Shown here: positions 17,882 to 27,579 of the stretch, one piece after another
Position numbering within the stretch: the stretch's first letter is position 1
Layout: every line of letters begins with the position of its first letter
From: Bordetella parapertussis
GTDB lineage: Bacteria; Pseudomonadota; Gammaproteobacteria; Burkholderiales; Burkholderiaceae_C
Direction of reading: 5' to 3'
Length of the DNA stretch: 64,000 nt
Assembly (NCBI GenBank): GCA_945861305.1
Contig: CAMATW010000002.1
Span: 20,527-84,526, forward strand
Program-made: the position numbers and the translations under genes
Notes under the pieces: generated by a model
Seen by the model: the letters and a program-made list of their open reading frames with translations, nothing else
The model's database searches: none
What the model was told of the DNA's origin: nothing

Positions 17882-20794
17882 TTATTGACAGGCTTCACAA
17901 GTGGGGTCATCAATACCGCACACCTTGATATCGGTTGCCGGTGCTTGGGCTTGTGCACGTGCACGTGCTGCAGCAATTTCCATGGCGCTCAGACCCGAGC
18001 CAGAGCCCGAGGACACGGCGTTATGCGAGCCAGATTGAACCGTGGACTTTTCAACCTGTGTGGCGCTGGTGGTACGCAAATAGTAGGTGGTTTTGAGGCC
18101 GCGCAACCATGCAAGCTTGTAGGTTTCATCGAGTTTTTTACCTGACGCCCCCGCCATGTAAATATTGAGAGATTGCGCTTGGTCTATCCATTTTTGGCGA
18201 CGTGCCGCAGCCTCGACCAACCACTGGGTTTCCACTTCGAAGGCGGTTGCATACAAATCTTTGAGGTCTTGGGGAACGCGGTCAATGGGACGCAAAGAGC
18301 CGTCGAAATGTTTGAGGTCCATGACCATCACGTCGTCCCACAATCCAAGGCGCTTAAGGTCTTTGACCAAATAGGCGTTGATGATGGTGAACTCACCTGA
18401 TAAATTCGATTTGACAGATAGGTTGCCAAAACATGGCTCAATAGATGCGTCCACACCCACGATGTTGGAGATGGTGGCAGTTGGGGCAATAGCGACACAG
18501 TTGGAGTTGCGCATGCCGTCAGTTTTGATTTTTTGACGAAGAGCTTCCCAGTCGAGAGTGGTGCTACGGTCGACTTCAATATAACCACCGCGGGCTTTTT
18601 CCAGCATGTCTAGGGTGTCCAACGGGAGGATGCCTTGATCCCACAAAGAACCTTGGTAGGTGGAGTAGCGACCCCGCTCTTTGGCGAGTTCTGTGGAAGC
18701 CCAGTAAGCGTAGTAGCAAACAGCTTCCATGGAGCGATCGGCGAATTCGATAGCAGCTTTGGACGCATAAGGCACACGCATTTCATACAGACTGTCTTGA
18801 AAAGCCATGATGCCCATGCCAACAGGACGATGTTTGAAGTTGGAGTCGCGGGCTTTCTTGACAGCGTAGTAGTTGATATCGATCACGTTGTCGAGCATGC
18901 GCATGGCAGTGTTCACCGTGCGTTTGAGTTTGTCGTGGTCGAGTTCAGGCCCGTTTGCGCCTTCTTTAAGGTGCTGAATCAGGTTGACCGAGCCCAAATT
19001 GCAAACAGCGGTTTCGGTGTCGCTGGTATTGAGGGTAATTTCGGTACACAGGTTAGAAGAATGCACCACACCAACGTGTTGCTGGGGTGAGCGCACATTG
19101 CAGGCATCTTTGAAAGTGATCCAAGGGTGACCGGTCTCAAACAACATGGTCAGCATCTTGCGCCACAGATCTGCCGCTTGTAAAGTTTTGGTTGGCTGAA
19201 TCAAACCTTGCTTGGCTTGTGTTTCGTAGTTGGTATAGGCCTTCTCAAACTCACTGCCGAATTTATCGTGCAAGTCTGGGGTGGTTGAAGGGGAGAACAA
19301 TGTCCACTCGCCTTTTTCCATGACACGGCGCATGAACAAGTCGGGGATCCAGTTGGCGGTGTTCATGTCGTGCGTGCGCCGGCGATCATCGCCGGTGTTT
19401 TTACGCAACTCCAAAAACTCTTCAATATCCAAGTGCCAAGTTTCCAAATAGGTGCAGACAGCACCTTTGCGCTTGCCCCCTTGGTTAACTGCTACCGCGG
19501 TATCGTTGACGACTTTGAGGAAGGGCACAACGCCTTGCGACTCGCCGTTGGTGCCTTTGATGTGAGAGCCCAAAGCACGAACACGAGACCAGTCGTTGCC
19601 CAAGCCGCCTGCAAATTTGGAGAGCAAAGCATTTTCTTTGATGGACTCGTAAATGCCATCAAGATCGTCTGGCACGGTGGTCAGGTAGCAGCTTGACAAC
19701 TGGGGGCGCAAGGTGCCACTGTTGAAAAGGGTAGGGGTGCTGGACATGAAGTCAAATGATGACAATACTTCATAAAACTCAATAGCGCGATCTTCACGAT
19801 TGACTTCGCCCAGTGACAAACCCATGGCTACGCGCATGAAAAAAGACTGAGGTAACTCGATGCGCTGTTTGCGCACGTGCAGAAAATAGCGGTCATACAG
19901 AGTTTGCAAACCCAAGTAGTCGAACTGAAGATCGCGCTCGGCTTTGAGTGCCTTGGCTAAGCGAGGTAAGTCAAATTGCAGCAGACGAGCGTCAAGGAGT
20001 TCGTTATCAACGCCCTTTTTGATGCAACCGGCGAAGTTGTCGATGTAGTTTTGGGCCATTTCGGCTTGGGTGACTTCCTTGCCCCAGACTTCTTTTGCAA
20101 TGGAGTACATCAACAAGCGGGCTGTGGCGTAGGTGTAGTCGGGTTCTTTTTCGATAAGTGTGCGAGCTGCCAGCACAGAGGCTTTATGCACCTCTTCCAT
20201 GGGAATACCGTCGTAGAGGTTTCGCATGGTTTCATTGAGGATGGGCTGCGCTTGGATGTCTGCATTCAAACCCGCACATGCAGCTTCAACCAACCCACGC
20301 AGACGCGCCATGTCAAGCACCATGCGTTTGCCGCCGTCTATGACATGCAAGACGGGTTCAGCGGGAAGCGCTTGCTCTTTTTGGGCTGCACGTTCTTGGG
20401 TTCTTCTTTCGCGGTACAGAACATAGGCGCGCGCAACTTCATGGTGACTGCCGCGCATGAGCCCGAGCTCGACTTGGTCTTGTACGTCTTCAATATGAAA
20501 AGTGCCGCCTCCTGGGCGTGAGCGCATCAGTGCACGCACAACGGCCTGGGTGAGTTGATCAACGGTTTCACGCACGCTGGCAGATGCTGCGCCTTGCGTG
20601 CCGTGAACAGCCAAAAACGCTTTCATCATGGCCACAGCAATCTTGGCTGGCTCGAAAGGAACCACAGCACCGTTACGTCGAATGATTTGGTAGTTGCTAA
20701 GGTTGGTCTGAAGCGCAGAAGACTTATTGGCGTCAGTCAAGTCAGCGGGGTTGACATAGTTGCTGCTGACTGCAGAGGAGGAAGCAATTTGCAT
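17882..20794 (-). CDS. nrdA: Ribonucleoside-diphosphate reductase alpha subunit (class Ia)
   Basis: This is the catalytic large subunit of aerobic ribonucleotide reductase. The 970-residue protein has an ATP-cone (about residues 38-135; IIRRNGAVVPFEPAKIAVAM, split at the cone start) for overall activity control. The catalytic barrel contains SSCYLTTVPDDLDGI, NLCTEITLN and AIAPTATISNIVGVDASIEP. The C-terminal tail CGIDDPTCEACQ has the cysteines re-reduced by thioredoxin. It is longer than Escherichia coli NrdA (about 760) because of insertions and an extended N terminus. Two NrdR-type boxes lie upstream, suggesting repression by NrdR. Confidence 0.96.
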   Translation of the reverse strand: MQIASSSAVSSNYVNPADLTDANKSSALQTNLSNYQIIRRNGAVVPFEPAKIAVAMMKAFLAVHGTQGAASASVRETVDQLTQAVVRALMRSRPGGGTFHIEDVQDQVELGLMRGSHHEVARAYVLYRERRTQERAAQKEQALPAEPVLHVIDGGKRMVLDMARLRGLVEAACAGLNADIQAQPILNETMRNLYDGIPMEEVHKASVLAARTLIEKEPDYTYATARLLMYSIAKEVWGKEVTQAEMAQNYIDNFAGCIKKGVDNELLDARLLQFDLPRLAKALKAERDLQFDYLGLQTLYDRYFLHVRKQRIELPQSFFMRVAMGLSLGEVNREDRAIEFYEVLSSFDFMSSTPTLFNSGTLRPQLSSCYLTTVPDDLDGIYESIKENALLSKFAGGLGNDWSRVRALGSHIKGTNGESQGVVPFLKVVNDTAVAVNQGGKRKGAVCTYLETWHLDIEEFLELRKNTGDDRRRTHDMNTANWIPDLFMRRVMEKGEWTLFSPSTTPDLHDKFGSEFEKAYTNYETQAKQGLIQPTKTLQAADLWRKMLTMLFETGHPWITFKDACNVRSPQQHVGVVHSSNLCTEITLNTSDTETAVCNLGSVNLIQHLKEGANGPELDHDKLKRTVNTAMRMLDNVIDINYYAVKKARDSNFKHRPVGMGIMAFQDSLYEMRVPYASKAAIEFADRSMEAVCYYAYWASTELAKERGRYSTYQGSLWDQGILPLDTLDMLEKARGGYIEVDRSTTLDWEALRQKIKTDGMRNSNCVAIAPTATISNIVGVDASIEPCFGNLSVKSNLSGEFTIINAYLVKDLKRLGLWDDVMVMDLKHFDGSLRPIDRVPQDLKDLYATAFEVETQWLVEAAARRQKWIDQAQSLNIYMAGASGKKLDETYKLAWLRGLKTTYYLRTTSATQVEKSTVQSGSHNAVSSGSGSGLSAMEIAAARARAQAQAPATDIKVCGIDDPTCEACQ

Positions 20795-20888
20795 CTTGAT
20801 TTAATTCCTGTTGTTCTGAATGCTTTGGTTAACTTATGAAGTGCTGCCTGTTTCTGGTAACAGGCAAAAAACAAAATGTGACTACCCC

Positions 20889-20904
20889 ACACTATATATG
20901 GGGT
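20889..20904 (-). promoter_or_regulatory. NrdR box, distal from box 2 (box 1)
   Basis: ACACTATATATGGGGT fits the NrdR consensus acaCwAtATaTwGtgt except at its right end. It lies about 95 bases upstream of the nrdA start and 32 bases centre to centre from box 2, the helical spacing usual for tandem NrdR sites. Confidence 0.75.
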
Positions 20905-20920
20905 CGAAACTCTTTTCAAC

Positions 20921-20936
20921 ACACTACGTGTAGTGT
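20921..20936 (-). promoter_or_regulatory. NrdR box 2
   Basis: ACACTACGTGTAGTGT has perfect ACACTA/TAGTGT arms and matches the NrdR consensus in the conserved positions. Together with box 1 it suggests repression of nrdAB when ATP/dATP-loaded NrdR is bound. Confidence 0.8.
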
Positions 20937-20958
20937 TTGTAAAAAAAATGCGAATAAA

Positions 20959-21537
20959 TTAAATTAAGCCAAGCTCTGCGGGAAAGTAAGTAGCTTTCAG
21001 GCCCACACCTTGTTGCAAATACCGCCAATCAAAACCCTCTCCTGGGTCTTTTTTGCGTTCGGGCGCGATATGTTCATGCCCTGCAATGCAAGAAATCGGG
21101 TATTCAGACATGAGCATGGGTAAAAGAGAAATTAAACTTTCGTATTGGTATGCACTGAAAGTTTCGCCTTCTGAGCCTTCAAGCTCTATGCCAATAGAGA
21201 AGTCATTGCAATTGCTGCGACCTGCGTGGGTTGACACGCCGGCATGCCAAGCGCGCTGGTCACAACTGACAAACTGCATTAACTCGCCGCCACGGCGAAT
21301 CAAAAAATGCGCAGAAACCTTGACGCCACGAAGTTGTTCGTAGTAGGGATGGTTGTCATGGTCAAGGGTATTGGTGAAAAACTGTTCAATAGCGTTACCA
21401 CTGAACTGCCCTGGGGGTAAGCTGATGGAATGAATCACTAGCAAATCGGTTGAAACGCCCGTTGGCCGAGGCTCAAAGTTGGGCGAGGGAATGTGCTTGG
21501 CAAACCTATACCATCCCTTGGACCAACAAGCGGACAT
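20959..21537 (-). CDS. ampD: 1,6-anhydro-N-acetylmuramyl-L-alanine amidase AmpD
   Basis: AmpD cleaves the peptide from anhydro-muropeptides in the cytoplasm during wall recycling. In the roughly 192-residue protein, the zinc ligands are visible as LLVIHSISLPPGQF (His), CDQRAWHAGVS (His, with Trp) and the C-terminal DPGEGFDW (Asp); GHEHIAPERKKDPG is typical. The ATG at 21537 (MSACWSKGWYRFAKHIPSPNF, with NFEPRP following) is chosen over an extension beginning at 21642, which covers the neighbouring gene. It is 5 bases after the PP0621-like gene. Confidence 0.92.
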   Translation of the reverse strand: MSACWSKGWYRFAKHIPSPNFEPRPTGVSTDLLVIHSISLPPGQFSGNAIEQFFTNTLDHDNHPYYEQLRGVKVSAHFLIRRGGELMQFVSCDQRAWHAGVSTHAGRSNCNDFSIGIELEGSEGETFSAYQYESLISLLPMLMSEYPISCIAGHEHIAPERKKDPGEGFDWRYLQQGVGLKATYFPAELGLI

Positions 21538-21542
21538 GTTTG

Positions 21543-21767
21543 CTAGCCTTCCTTGGCGTCTCGGTGCGCTGCGCTGCAATAAAATCCAAGAGAACCCTCT
21601 TGCGCATCGGATTGGGGCAGATGCAGATCGCAATGCCCGCATCGAACCATATGCTGAGCCTTGTTCGGTTGGCTCGCATCATCCTGTGTGTTGTTGCTTT
21701 CGCGGCGCTGCGTTTTCAGCCACCAAAGCACCACACCCAGGACGGCAAACAAAATAAGGTATTTCAC
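21543..21767 (-). CDS. Small PP0621-family-like zinc-motif membrane protein
   Basis: The 74-residue protein begins with a GTG start and one N-terminal membrane helix (VKYLILFAVLGVVLWWL). The tail CGHCDLHLPQSDA with YCSAAHRDA contains Cys and His residues that could bind a metal. Short proteins of this layout next to ampD and CcsA-like genes are known as the PP0621 family; the function is undefined. The GTG overlaps the stop of the upstream CcsA-like gene as GTGA, which supports this start against a longer upstream frame. Confidence 0.75.
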   Translation of the reverse strand: MKYLILFAVLGVVLWWLKTQRRESNNTQDDASQPNKAQHMVRCGHCDLHLPQSDAQEGSLGFYCSAAHRDAKEG

Positions 21768-22576
21768 AGGACTTTGTGCAGCAGCACTTCCAACACAAAG
21801 CGTGATCCAACATAGGCCAGCAGCAACATGGCCGAGCCTAAGTAGAGCAAGCGAATCGCTAAGGGGCCACGCCACCCCCTGGCTTGGCGTCCCCAAATCA
21901 GCAGTGCGTAGGTGAGCCAGGCCATGATCGATAAAACCGTTTTGTGGTCCCAGCGCAAGGCGTTGCCGGACCCATACAAGCGTTCACCAAACAAAAGCCC
22001 CGCAAAAAGGGTGGCTGTGAGCAGGAAAAAACCAATGTGCACAAAGCGAAATGTCAGCCGCTCGAGGGTCATCAGGGGCAGGCCAGAGGGATCGGCTTCA
22101 GCCAAACGAATTTGACGCTCTGCACGGTTCATCAAACCTGCATGCACCACGGCCGCCGCAAACAAAGCATAGGAGGCCATGCCCAGCGCCCAGTGAAGCG
22201 GCAGCCACAGCGAGGCCGCGGCATGTAATTCGTGTCCAGGGAAAAACAAGGGCAACGTCACCGCCACCAAGCCAGCACCTGTGAGGACCCAGCGGGTTTT
22301 CATTTGGGGGAACCAGTGGTGTTCCAAGGTGTAGACCATCAGCACCAGCCAAGCGGTGGCGGACAAAGCGGGCGCGAAACCAAAGCGAGGGGTGGCGTCG
22401 GGCTCGGGGATGAGGCTGGCCAAGACGCTCAGGCCATGGAAGAGGGAAATCACCCATAGGTAATTTCGGCTTTGTTGGGGAGAAAGCCTGCCGCCTAAGA
22501 GCGCGCCCAGCGCATAAGCCAAAGCGGCAACCAAACCCCATACTGTGCTGAAGGTCGATGCGCTGAATACAATCAT
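21764..22576 (-). CDS. CcsA/YpjD-family integral membrane protein
   Basis: The 270-residue protein has about eight hydrophobic helices. It belongs to the cytochrome c assembly (CcsA/ResC/YpjD) superfamily by layout and by the segment LWLPLHWALGMASYALFAAA with a conserved His, and WDHKTVLSIMAWLTYALL. In many proteobacteria a similar gene (ypjD) lies divergent from ffh, as here. Whether it acts in heme or cytochrome handling is not shown by the sequence. It is translationally coupled to the PP0621-like gene. Confidence 0.85.
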   Translation of the reverse strand: MIVFSASTFSTVWGLVAALAYALGALLGGRLSPQQSRNYLWVISLFHGLSVLASLIPEPDATPRFGFAPALSATAWLVLMVYTLEHHWFPQMKTRWVLTGAGLVAVTLPLFFPGHELHAAASLWLPLHWALGMASYALFAAAVVHAGLMNRAERQIRLAEADPSGLPLMTLERLTFRFVHIGFFLLTATLFAGLLFGERLYGSGNALRWDHKTVLSIMAWLTYALLIWGRQARGWRGPLAIRLLYLGSAMLLLAYVGSRFVLEVLLHKVL

Positions 22577-22640
22577 GATGACAGTTTAGCGTCTTGTCGC
22601 CCTTTAGGGCGCATCCCCCCGATTTCTTTCAGGCGTAACT

Positions 22641-24017
22641 ATGGCAACCGCGCTCAGCGACAAACTCTCCAAGCTGGTCAAACAGATCAGCGGTCAAGCC
22701 CGCATCACCGAGGCCAATGTCAGCGATATGCTGCGCGAAGTACGCATGGCATTGCTCGAAGCCGACGTGGCGCTGCCGGTGGTGCGTGACTTTATTGCCC
22801 GCGTGAAAGAAAAGGCTTTGGGACAAGAGGTGCTGAGCTCACTCACGCCTGGTCAGGTGTTGGTTAGCATCGTGCAAAAAGAGTTGGCCGCCACCATGGG
22901 CGAGGGCGTTGCTGACATTGATTTGGCGGCACAACCGCCTGCGGTGATTTTGATGGCGGGTCTGCAAGGTGCGGGTAAAACCACCACGACTGCAAAACTG
23001 GCCAAGCACCTCATCACCAAGCGCAAGAAAAAAGTGTTGACGGTTTCAGCTGACGTGTACCGCCCGGCCGCCATTGAGCAACTTAAAACAGTGACTGCGC
23101 AAGCTGGCGCTGAATGGTTTCCCAGCGATGCCAGCCAAAAACCGGCTGATATTGTTTTGGCTGCCTTGGACTATGCCAAGAAACATTATTTCGATGTGTT
23201 GCTGGTGGACACAGCAGGCCGATTGGCCATCGATGAAGCATTGATGCAAGAAATCAAAACCTTGCATGCCGCTGTGAAACCGGTGGAGACCTTGTTTGTG
23301 GTGGACGCCATGATGGGCCAAGACGCGGTCAACACCGCACGGGCTTTTAAAGAGGCGCTTCCGCTTACCGGCATTGTGCTGACCAAAACCGATGGCGATT
23401 CACGTGGCGGTGCGGCGCTCTCGGTGCGGCAAATCACCGGCGTGCCCATCAAGTTTGCAGGCACCAGCGAAAAAATCGATGGTTTAGAAGCCTTTGACGC
23501 CGAGCGTCATGCCGGGCGTATATTGGGCATGGGCGACATCCTGGCTTTGGTCGAACAAGTCACTGCCAACATCGATGTCGAAGCCGCGCAAAAAATGGCC
23601 GCCAAAATGAAGAGCGGCGACGGCTTTGACCTCAACGATTTTTTGGCGCAAATCCAGCAAATGAAGCAAATGGGTGGCTTATCGAGTTTGATGGACAAAC
23701 TCCCCAGCCAACTCACCGCCAAAGCGGGCGCGGTGAACTTTGACAAAGCAGAAAAAGACATCCTGCGCAAACAAGGCATCATCCACAGCATGACGCCCAA
23801 AGAGCGCACCAAGCCAGACTTGATCAAAGCCACGCGCAAGCGCCGCATTGCCGCTGGCGCTGGCGTTCAGGTGCAAGACGTCAACCGACTGCTGAATGAA
23901 TTTGGCCAAATGCAAGACATGATGAAAAAAATGCGCGGCGGTGGCCTGATGAAAATGATGAAAAAGCTCGGTGGCATGAAAGGCATGCCCGGCGGCTTTC
24001 CGGGGATGCCGCGTTAG
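22641..24017 (+). CDS. ffh: Signal recognition particle protein Ffh
   Basis: Ffh binds 4.5S RNA and signal sequences and, with FtsY, targets ribosomes to the inner membrane. The 458-residue protein has an N domain, a G domain with [37 protein letters not shown] and [12 protein letters not shown], then the Met-rich M domain (about 320-458) ending in [12 protein letters not shown]. All key residues are in place. It is divergent from the CcsA-like gene. Its last 4 bases overlap the convergent miaB stop. Confidence 0.98.
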   Translation: MATALSDKLSKLVKQISGQARITEANVSDMLREVRMALLEADVALPVVRDFIARVKEKALGQEVLSSLTPGQVLVSIVQKELAATMGEGVADIDLAAQPPAVILMAGLQGAGKTTTTAKLAKHLITKRKKKVLTVSADVYRPAAIEQLKTVTAQAGAEWFPSDASQKPADIVLAALDYAKKHYFDVLLVDTAGRLAIDEALMQEIKTLHAAVKPVETLFVVDAMMGQDAVNTARAFKEALPLTGIVLTKTDGDSRGGAALSVRQITGVPIKFAGTSEKIDGLEAFDAERHAGRILGMGDILALVEQVTANIDVEAAQKMAAKMKSGDGFDLNDFLAQIQQMKQMGGLSSLMDKLPSQLTAKAGAVNFDKAEKDILRKQGIIHSMTPKERTKPDLIKATRKRRIAAGAGVQVQDVNRLLNEFGQMQDMMKKMRGGGLMKMMKKLGGMKGMPGGFPGMPR

Positions 24018-25351
24018 TCTGAAACCAGCACTTGGCCGCGCAAAGAGTGCGGCAGTGCCTCGGTGATGCTCACATCGATCATCTGACCCACCAAGCGTTG
24101 GCCTAGAGGTCCCGCATCAAAGTTCACAATACGGTTGCATTCGGTGCGACCCATCAACTCGGCAGCACTTTTGCGCGAAGCGCCTTCCACCAAAATTCGC
24201 TGTACTGTGCCCACGCGGCTTTCTCCGATACATCGAACGTTGTCCTCCACCGTGGCTTGCAGGTGTTGCAAGCGGCGCAGTTTGACCTCGTGCGGCGTGT
24301 CGTCGGGCAAGTTTGCTGCAGGGGTTCCTGGGCGGGGGCTGAAGATGAAACTGAAGGAAGCGTCAAAGCCGATATCGGTGATGAGCTTCATCAGCTTGCC
24401 GAAGTCTTCCTCGGTCTCACCTGGGAAGCCCACAATGAAGTCTGAACTCATGGAGATGTCTGGTCGCACCGCACGCAGTTTGCGGATGGTGCTCTTGTAT
24501 TCCATGGCGGTATAGCCGCGCTTCATCGCCATCAAGATGCGGTCAGACCCGTGCTGCACCGGCAAGTGCAAATGGCTGACCAACTGCGGCACTTTGGCAT
24601 ACACGTCTATCAATCGTTGGGTGAATTCATTGGGGTGGCTGGTGGTGTAGCGGATGCGTTCCACGCCTGGAATTTCAGCGATGTATTCGATCAGCAGGGA
24701 AAAGTCGGCGATCTCTGCAGAGTTACCCATGCTGCCACGGTAGGCGTTGACGTTTTGGCCCAAGAGCGTGATTTCTTTCACGCCTTGTGCGACAAGACCC
24801 GCTACTTCAGTGAGCACATCGTCCAAAGGGCGGTTGATTTCTTCGCCGCGTGTGTAAGGCACGACGCAGTAACTGCAGTATTTGGAGCAGCCCTCCATGA
24901 TGGAGACAAATGCCGACGAGCCTTCCACCCGCGCAGGGGGGAGGTGATCGAACTTTTCAATCTCGGGAAAGCTGATGTCCACCTGCGGTTTTTTCAAAGC
25001 AACACGCTGGTCGAGTAACTGCGGCAGGCGGTGCAAAGTTTGCGGACCAAACACCACGTCCACATAAGGCGCACGGGCGATGATGGCAGCGCCCTCTTGG
25101 CTGGCCACACAGCCACCCACGGCAATTTGCACGCCTTTTTTCTTCAGGTGTTTGACGCGACCTAAATCGGAAAAAACTTTTTCTTGGGCTTTTTCACGCA
25201 CCGAACAGGTGTTGAAGACCACCAAGTCGGCTTCGTCGATGTCTTGGGTTTGTTCGTAGCCTTGGGCGGCGCCCAACACGTCGACCATTTTGTCCGAGTC
25301 GTACTCGTTCATTTGGCAGCCAAAGGTTTTGATAAAGACTTTGCGGCTCAT
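24014..25351 (-). CDS. miaB: tRNA-2-methylthio-N6-dimethylallyladenosine synthase
   Basis: This is a radical-SAM methylthiotransferase acting on A37 of tRNAs. The 445-residue protein has an N-terminal UPF0004 domain with cluster cysteines ([24 protein letters not shown]). The radical-SAM motif [16 protein letters not shown] (about 155-170) and a C-terminal TRAM-like region follow. The length is normal. It is convergent with ffh, overlapping at the stop codons by 4 bases. Confidence 0.96.
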   Translation of the reverse strand: MSRKVFIKTFGCQMNEYDSDKMVDVLGAAQGYEQTQDIDEADLVVFNTCSVREKAQEKVFSDLGRVKHLKKKGVQIAVGGCVASQEGAAIIARAPYVDVVFGPQTLHRLPQLLDQRVALKKPQVDISFPEIEKFDHLPPARVEGSSAFVSIMEGCSKYCSYCVVPYTRGEEINRPLDDVLTEVAGLVAQGVKEITLLGQNVNAYRGSMGNSAEIADFSLLIEYIAEIPGVERIRYTTSHPNEFTQRLIDVYAKVPQLVSHLHLPVQHGSDRILMAMKRGYTAMEYKSTIRKLRAVRPDISMSSDFIVGFPGETEEDFGKLMKLITDIGFDASFSFIFSPRPGTPAANLPDDTPHEVKLRRLQHLQATVEDNVRCIGESRVGTVQRILVEGASRKSAAELMGRTECNRIVNFDAGPLGQRLVGQMIDVSITEALPHSLRGQVLVSD

Positions 25352-25448
25352 GGCAAAGCCTTGGCAGTGATGCAGCGTTTCATGGTGTAGATCCAGAGGC
25401 TGTGAAAGGAGAGTAGATTGTAGCCAGCCACTTCTTTATGATGCGGCC

Positions 25449-25832
25449 ATGACAACTTTCACACGTACTGTTTTGTTCACCGATGTGGACGGTCGCGCTC
25501 GCTTTAAAGAGGAAGACATTGCCCTAGACCAGGGCAGCGAAAAAGCCCGCCTGAGCGAATGGATGTCGGCGCGTGGTGTTCAACTGCGCCAAAGCCCTGT
25601 GGGTTTTACAAGCGAGTTCCATGTCAGCAGCCATGCGCAATGGGTGTTTATATTGCAAGGCCAAATGCAAATAGTTTTACAAGACGGCAGTTGCAAAGTC
25701 TTTGCTGCAGGCGAGCATTTCTTCTCTGCCGATTTGCTCCCTGAGGGCATTGTTTTTGACCCCAAAGTGCATGGTCACTGCAGCCGCCAAGTGGGTGAAC
25801 AAGCCTTGGTGACGGTGTTTGTCAGGGCTTGA
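25449..25832 (+). CDS. Cupin-fold protein
   Basis: This is a small 127-residue single-cupin protein. The central region HVSSHAQWVFILQGQMQIVLQDG, split across the first cupin motif, and GEHFFSADLLPEG with a following HGHCSRQ give a beta-barrel pattern with possible metal-binding His residues. No known specific enzyme is matched. The gene is divergent from miaB and not obviously linked to the flagellar genes downstream. The substrate is unknown. Confidence 0.75.
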   Translation: MTTFTRTVLFTDVDGRARFKEEDIALDQGSEKARLSEWMSARGVQLRQSPVGFTSEFHVSSHAQWVFILQGQMQIVLQDGSCKVFAAGEHFFSADLLPEGIVFDPKVHGHCSRQVGEQALVTVFVRA

Positions 25833-25910
25833 ACCGCATTCCTGAAAACATGGCAAAGCTAAATGCTTCTCAAATATGAGTAATTTGGAAGTATTTTTGC
25901 CCCTAAAAAT

Positions 25911-25938
25911 TAAAGTCATGACCTTTTTAAACCGATAA
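25911..25938 (+). promoter_or_regulatory. Possible sigma-28 promoter before the carbonic anhydrase gene
   Basis: TAAAGTCA (25911-25918), 12 bases, then ACCGATAA (25931-25938). The -10 element differs from GCCGATAA by one base and shares CGATAAGACT with the fliD promoter. The spacing is one base longer than in the other sigma-28 sites of this window and the -35 is only a partial match. Confidence 0.4.
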
Positions 25939-26007
25939 GACTCGTGGCATCTTGGGCGAGAATCGGCCCTGAACTGGATTTCTTTTCAAAAACCTTTTTG
26001 AGTAGCC

Positions 26008-27234
26008 ATGAAAAAATATTTGCGTCTGATCCTGGAAATTTTGCTGGGAATTTGTCTGGTTGCTACCGCAACACTGGCTTACTGGAATCTTTCCGCCAAA
26101 AAACATTTGAATGAACAAGTCGCCGAGTTAAGCGAACAGCTTGACGAAGCCAAAGAATCTTTAGAGAAAGTACAAGAAGCCGCCGCCGCTTCGCAACAAC
26201 CCAAAGAAGAGCCGGAGAACTCATCCGCTCAGGAAATGGAGGCCCTGAAGTCGGCCTTTGCCAATGGTGTGGTGTTGCAAGACGTTGAGCTTTTGTACAA
26301 AGCCCAAAAAAGCTTAAGCGCTGAGCGACAAGTGGGCATGGCGTCTCTTCGCTTGTTGACCAAAGGCGCCCAAGACCCTGACACCATCGCCGCTTACCAA
26401 AAAGCTTTGGAAATGGCCGAATGGAGCAACCGTTTGCAAACCGTTTGCGCGGCTCAAAACGCCTTGGCCGCTGCCGGTCAAAAAGTCAAAGTGTTGTCCG
26501 AATGTAAAAAATCCACCGACAAAGAGGCCGACAGCAAAGACGCCCACTCGAAGAAAGATGACAAAGCCCACGAAGTTCATTGGGGTTATGAAGGCGACAA
26601 CGGTCCCGAGCACTGGGGCGACGCGTTCCCCGTGTGCGGCAAAGGTAAAAAACAGTCGCCTTTGAATATCGTTGGCCCCTTTGATAAGTCCAAAGACACT
26701 TTAAGCGTGGACTACAAGGAAGGCCCGCTCAAAATGTTCAACAACGGCCATACGATTCAAGTCAATATCGAGCCTGGCAGCACCTTGAAGATTGGCAAAG
26801 AGAGCTTCGATTTGCTGCAGTTTCACTTCCATCGCCCCTCTGAAGAGCAGGTCGACGGTAAAAACGCCAGCATGGTGGCCCACTTTGTGCACAAGAGCAA
26901 GGAAGGCAAATTGGCAGTGATCGGTGTCATGCTTAACGAGGGCAAGGACAGCGCAGCCATTAAAACCCTGTGGGCGAATTTGCCACCCAAAGAGGGCGAG
27001 GAATTTTTACCCCCCAAGGTGACTTTCAATCCTTCGAGCATGATGCCCAAGGAAATGGCTTTCTACAACTACGAGGGCTCACTGACCACGCCCCCTTGTA
27101 CAGAGGGTGTGCAGTTCTACATCCTGAAAACGCCTGTGGATATTTCCAAGCAACAGCTGGCTAAATTTCCTTACAAGCTTAATGCGCGTCCAGTTCAGTC
27201 TTTGAACGGTCGCAAGATTGCTGCTGGCGGTTAA
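26008..27234 (+). CDS. Membrane-tethered alpha-carbonic anhydrase
   Basis: The C-terminal half (about residues 191-408) is a complete alpha-class carbonic anhydrase. The zinc ligands are His273 and His275 in QFHFHRPSEEQ and His292 in VAHFVHKS. The catalytic Thr is in GSLTTPPCTEG (Thr360), and the disulfide pair is in PVCGKGKKQSP and PPCTEG. The N-terminal part is unusual for the family: a membrane helix (6-28), then a heptad-like coiled segment (33-60), an acidic/Gln stretch and a helical region to 165, and a Lys/Asp-rich linker. It probably faces the periplasm, hydrating CO2 there. It is convergent with fliN, with one base between the stops. Confidence 0.9.
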   Translation: MKKYLRLILEILLGICLVATATLAYWNLSAKKHLNEQVAELSEQLDEAKESLEKVQEAAAASQQPKEEPENSSAQEMEALKSAFANGVVLQDVELLYKAQKSLSAERQVGMASLRLLTKGAQDPDTIAAYQKALEMAEWSNRLQTVCAAQNALAAAGQKVKVLSECKKSTDKEADSKDAHSKKDDKAHEVHWGYEGDNGPEHWGDAFPVCGKGKKQSPLNIVGPFDKSKDTLSVDYKEGPLKMFNNGHTIQVNIEPGSTLKIGKESFDLLQFHFHRPSEEQVDGKNASMVAHFVHKSKEGKLAVIGVMLNEGKDSAAIKTLWANLPPKEGEEFLPPKVTFNPSSMMPKEMAFYNYEGSLTTPPCTEGVQFYILKTPVDISKQQLAKFPYKLNARPVQSLNGRKIAAGG

Positions 27235-27235
27235 T

Positions 27236-27565
27236 TTAGATAGATTGCAAGCGATCGGTGGAGGGTACGACTCGGGTGAGTCGTATGCCGTAACGGTCAT
27301 TGACCAGCACCACCTCGCCTTGAGCCACCACAGTCTCGTTGACCAACAGGTCTAGCGGTTCACCGGCAATGCGGTCGAGTTCGACCACGCTACCTTGAGT
27401 CAGGCGCATCAAATCTTTGATTTTGATGTTGGTGCGTCCCACCTCAATAGAAAGGGTGACCGAGATATTTTGCAGCACTTCCGGATTGATATTGCCCGGT
27501 TGGCTGACTTGAAATTCCTCTGAAGTAGGAGGCGTTTCGTCTTGGGTTTCGGTGGTGTCGTTCAT
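27236..27565 (-). CDS. fliN: Flagellar motor switch protein FliN
   Basis: FliN is a C-ring component that, with FliM and FliG, sets rotation direction and docks the export ATPase complex. The 109-residue protein has a variable acidic N-terminal part (1-35) and a C-terminal SpoA domain with VTLSIEVGRTNIKIKDLM, LTQGSVVELDRIAGEPLDL and VNDRYGIRLTRV. The ATG at 27565 (MNDTTETQDE) with AGGAAA upstream is chosen; an upstream frame extension overlaps fliM. fliO-fliR, often found after fliN, are not here. Confidence 0.93.
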   Translation of the reverse strand: MNDTTETQDETPPTSEEFQVSQPGNINPEVLQNISVTLSIEVGRTNIKIKDLMRLTQGSVVELDRIAGEPLDLLVNETVVAQGEVVLVNDRYGIRLTRVVPSTDRLQSI

Positions 27566-27579
27566 GGTGCTTTCCTGTC

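Noticed and set aside
17444-18145. Plus-strand frame of 233 residues across the nrdB-nrdA junction
   Set aside because: It is antisense to two clear ribonucleotide reductase genes and has no recognisable motif.
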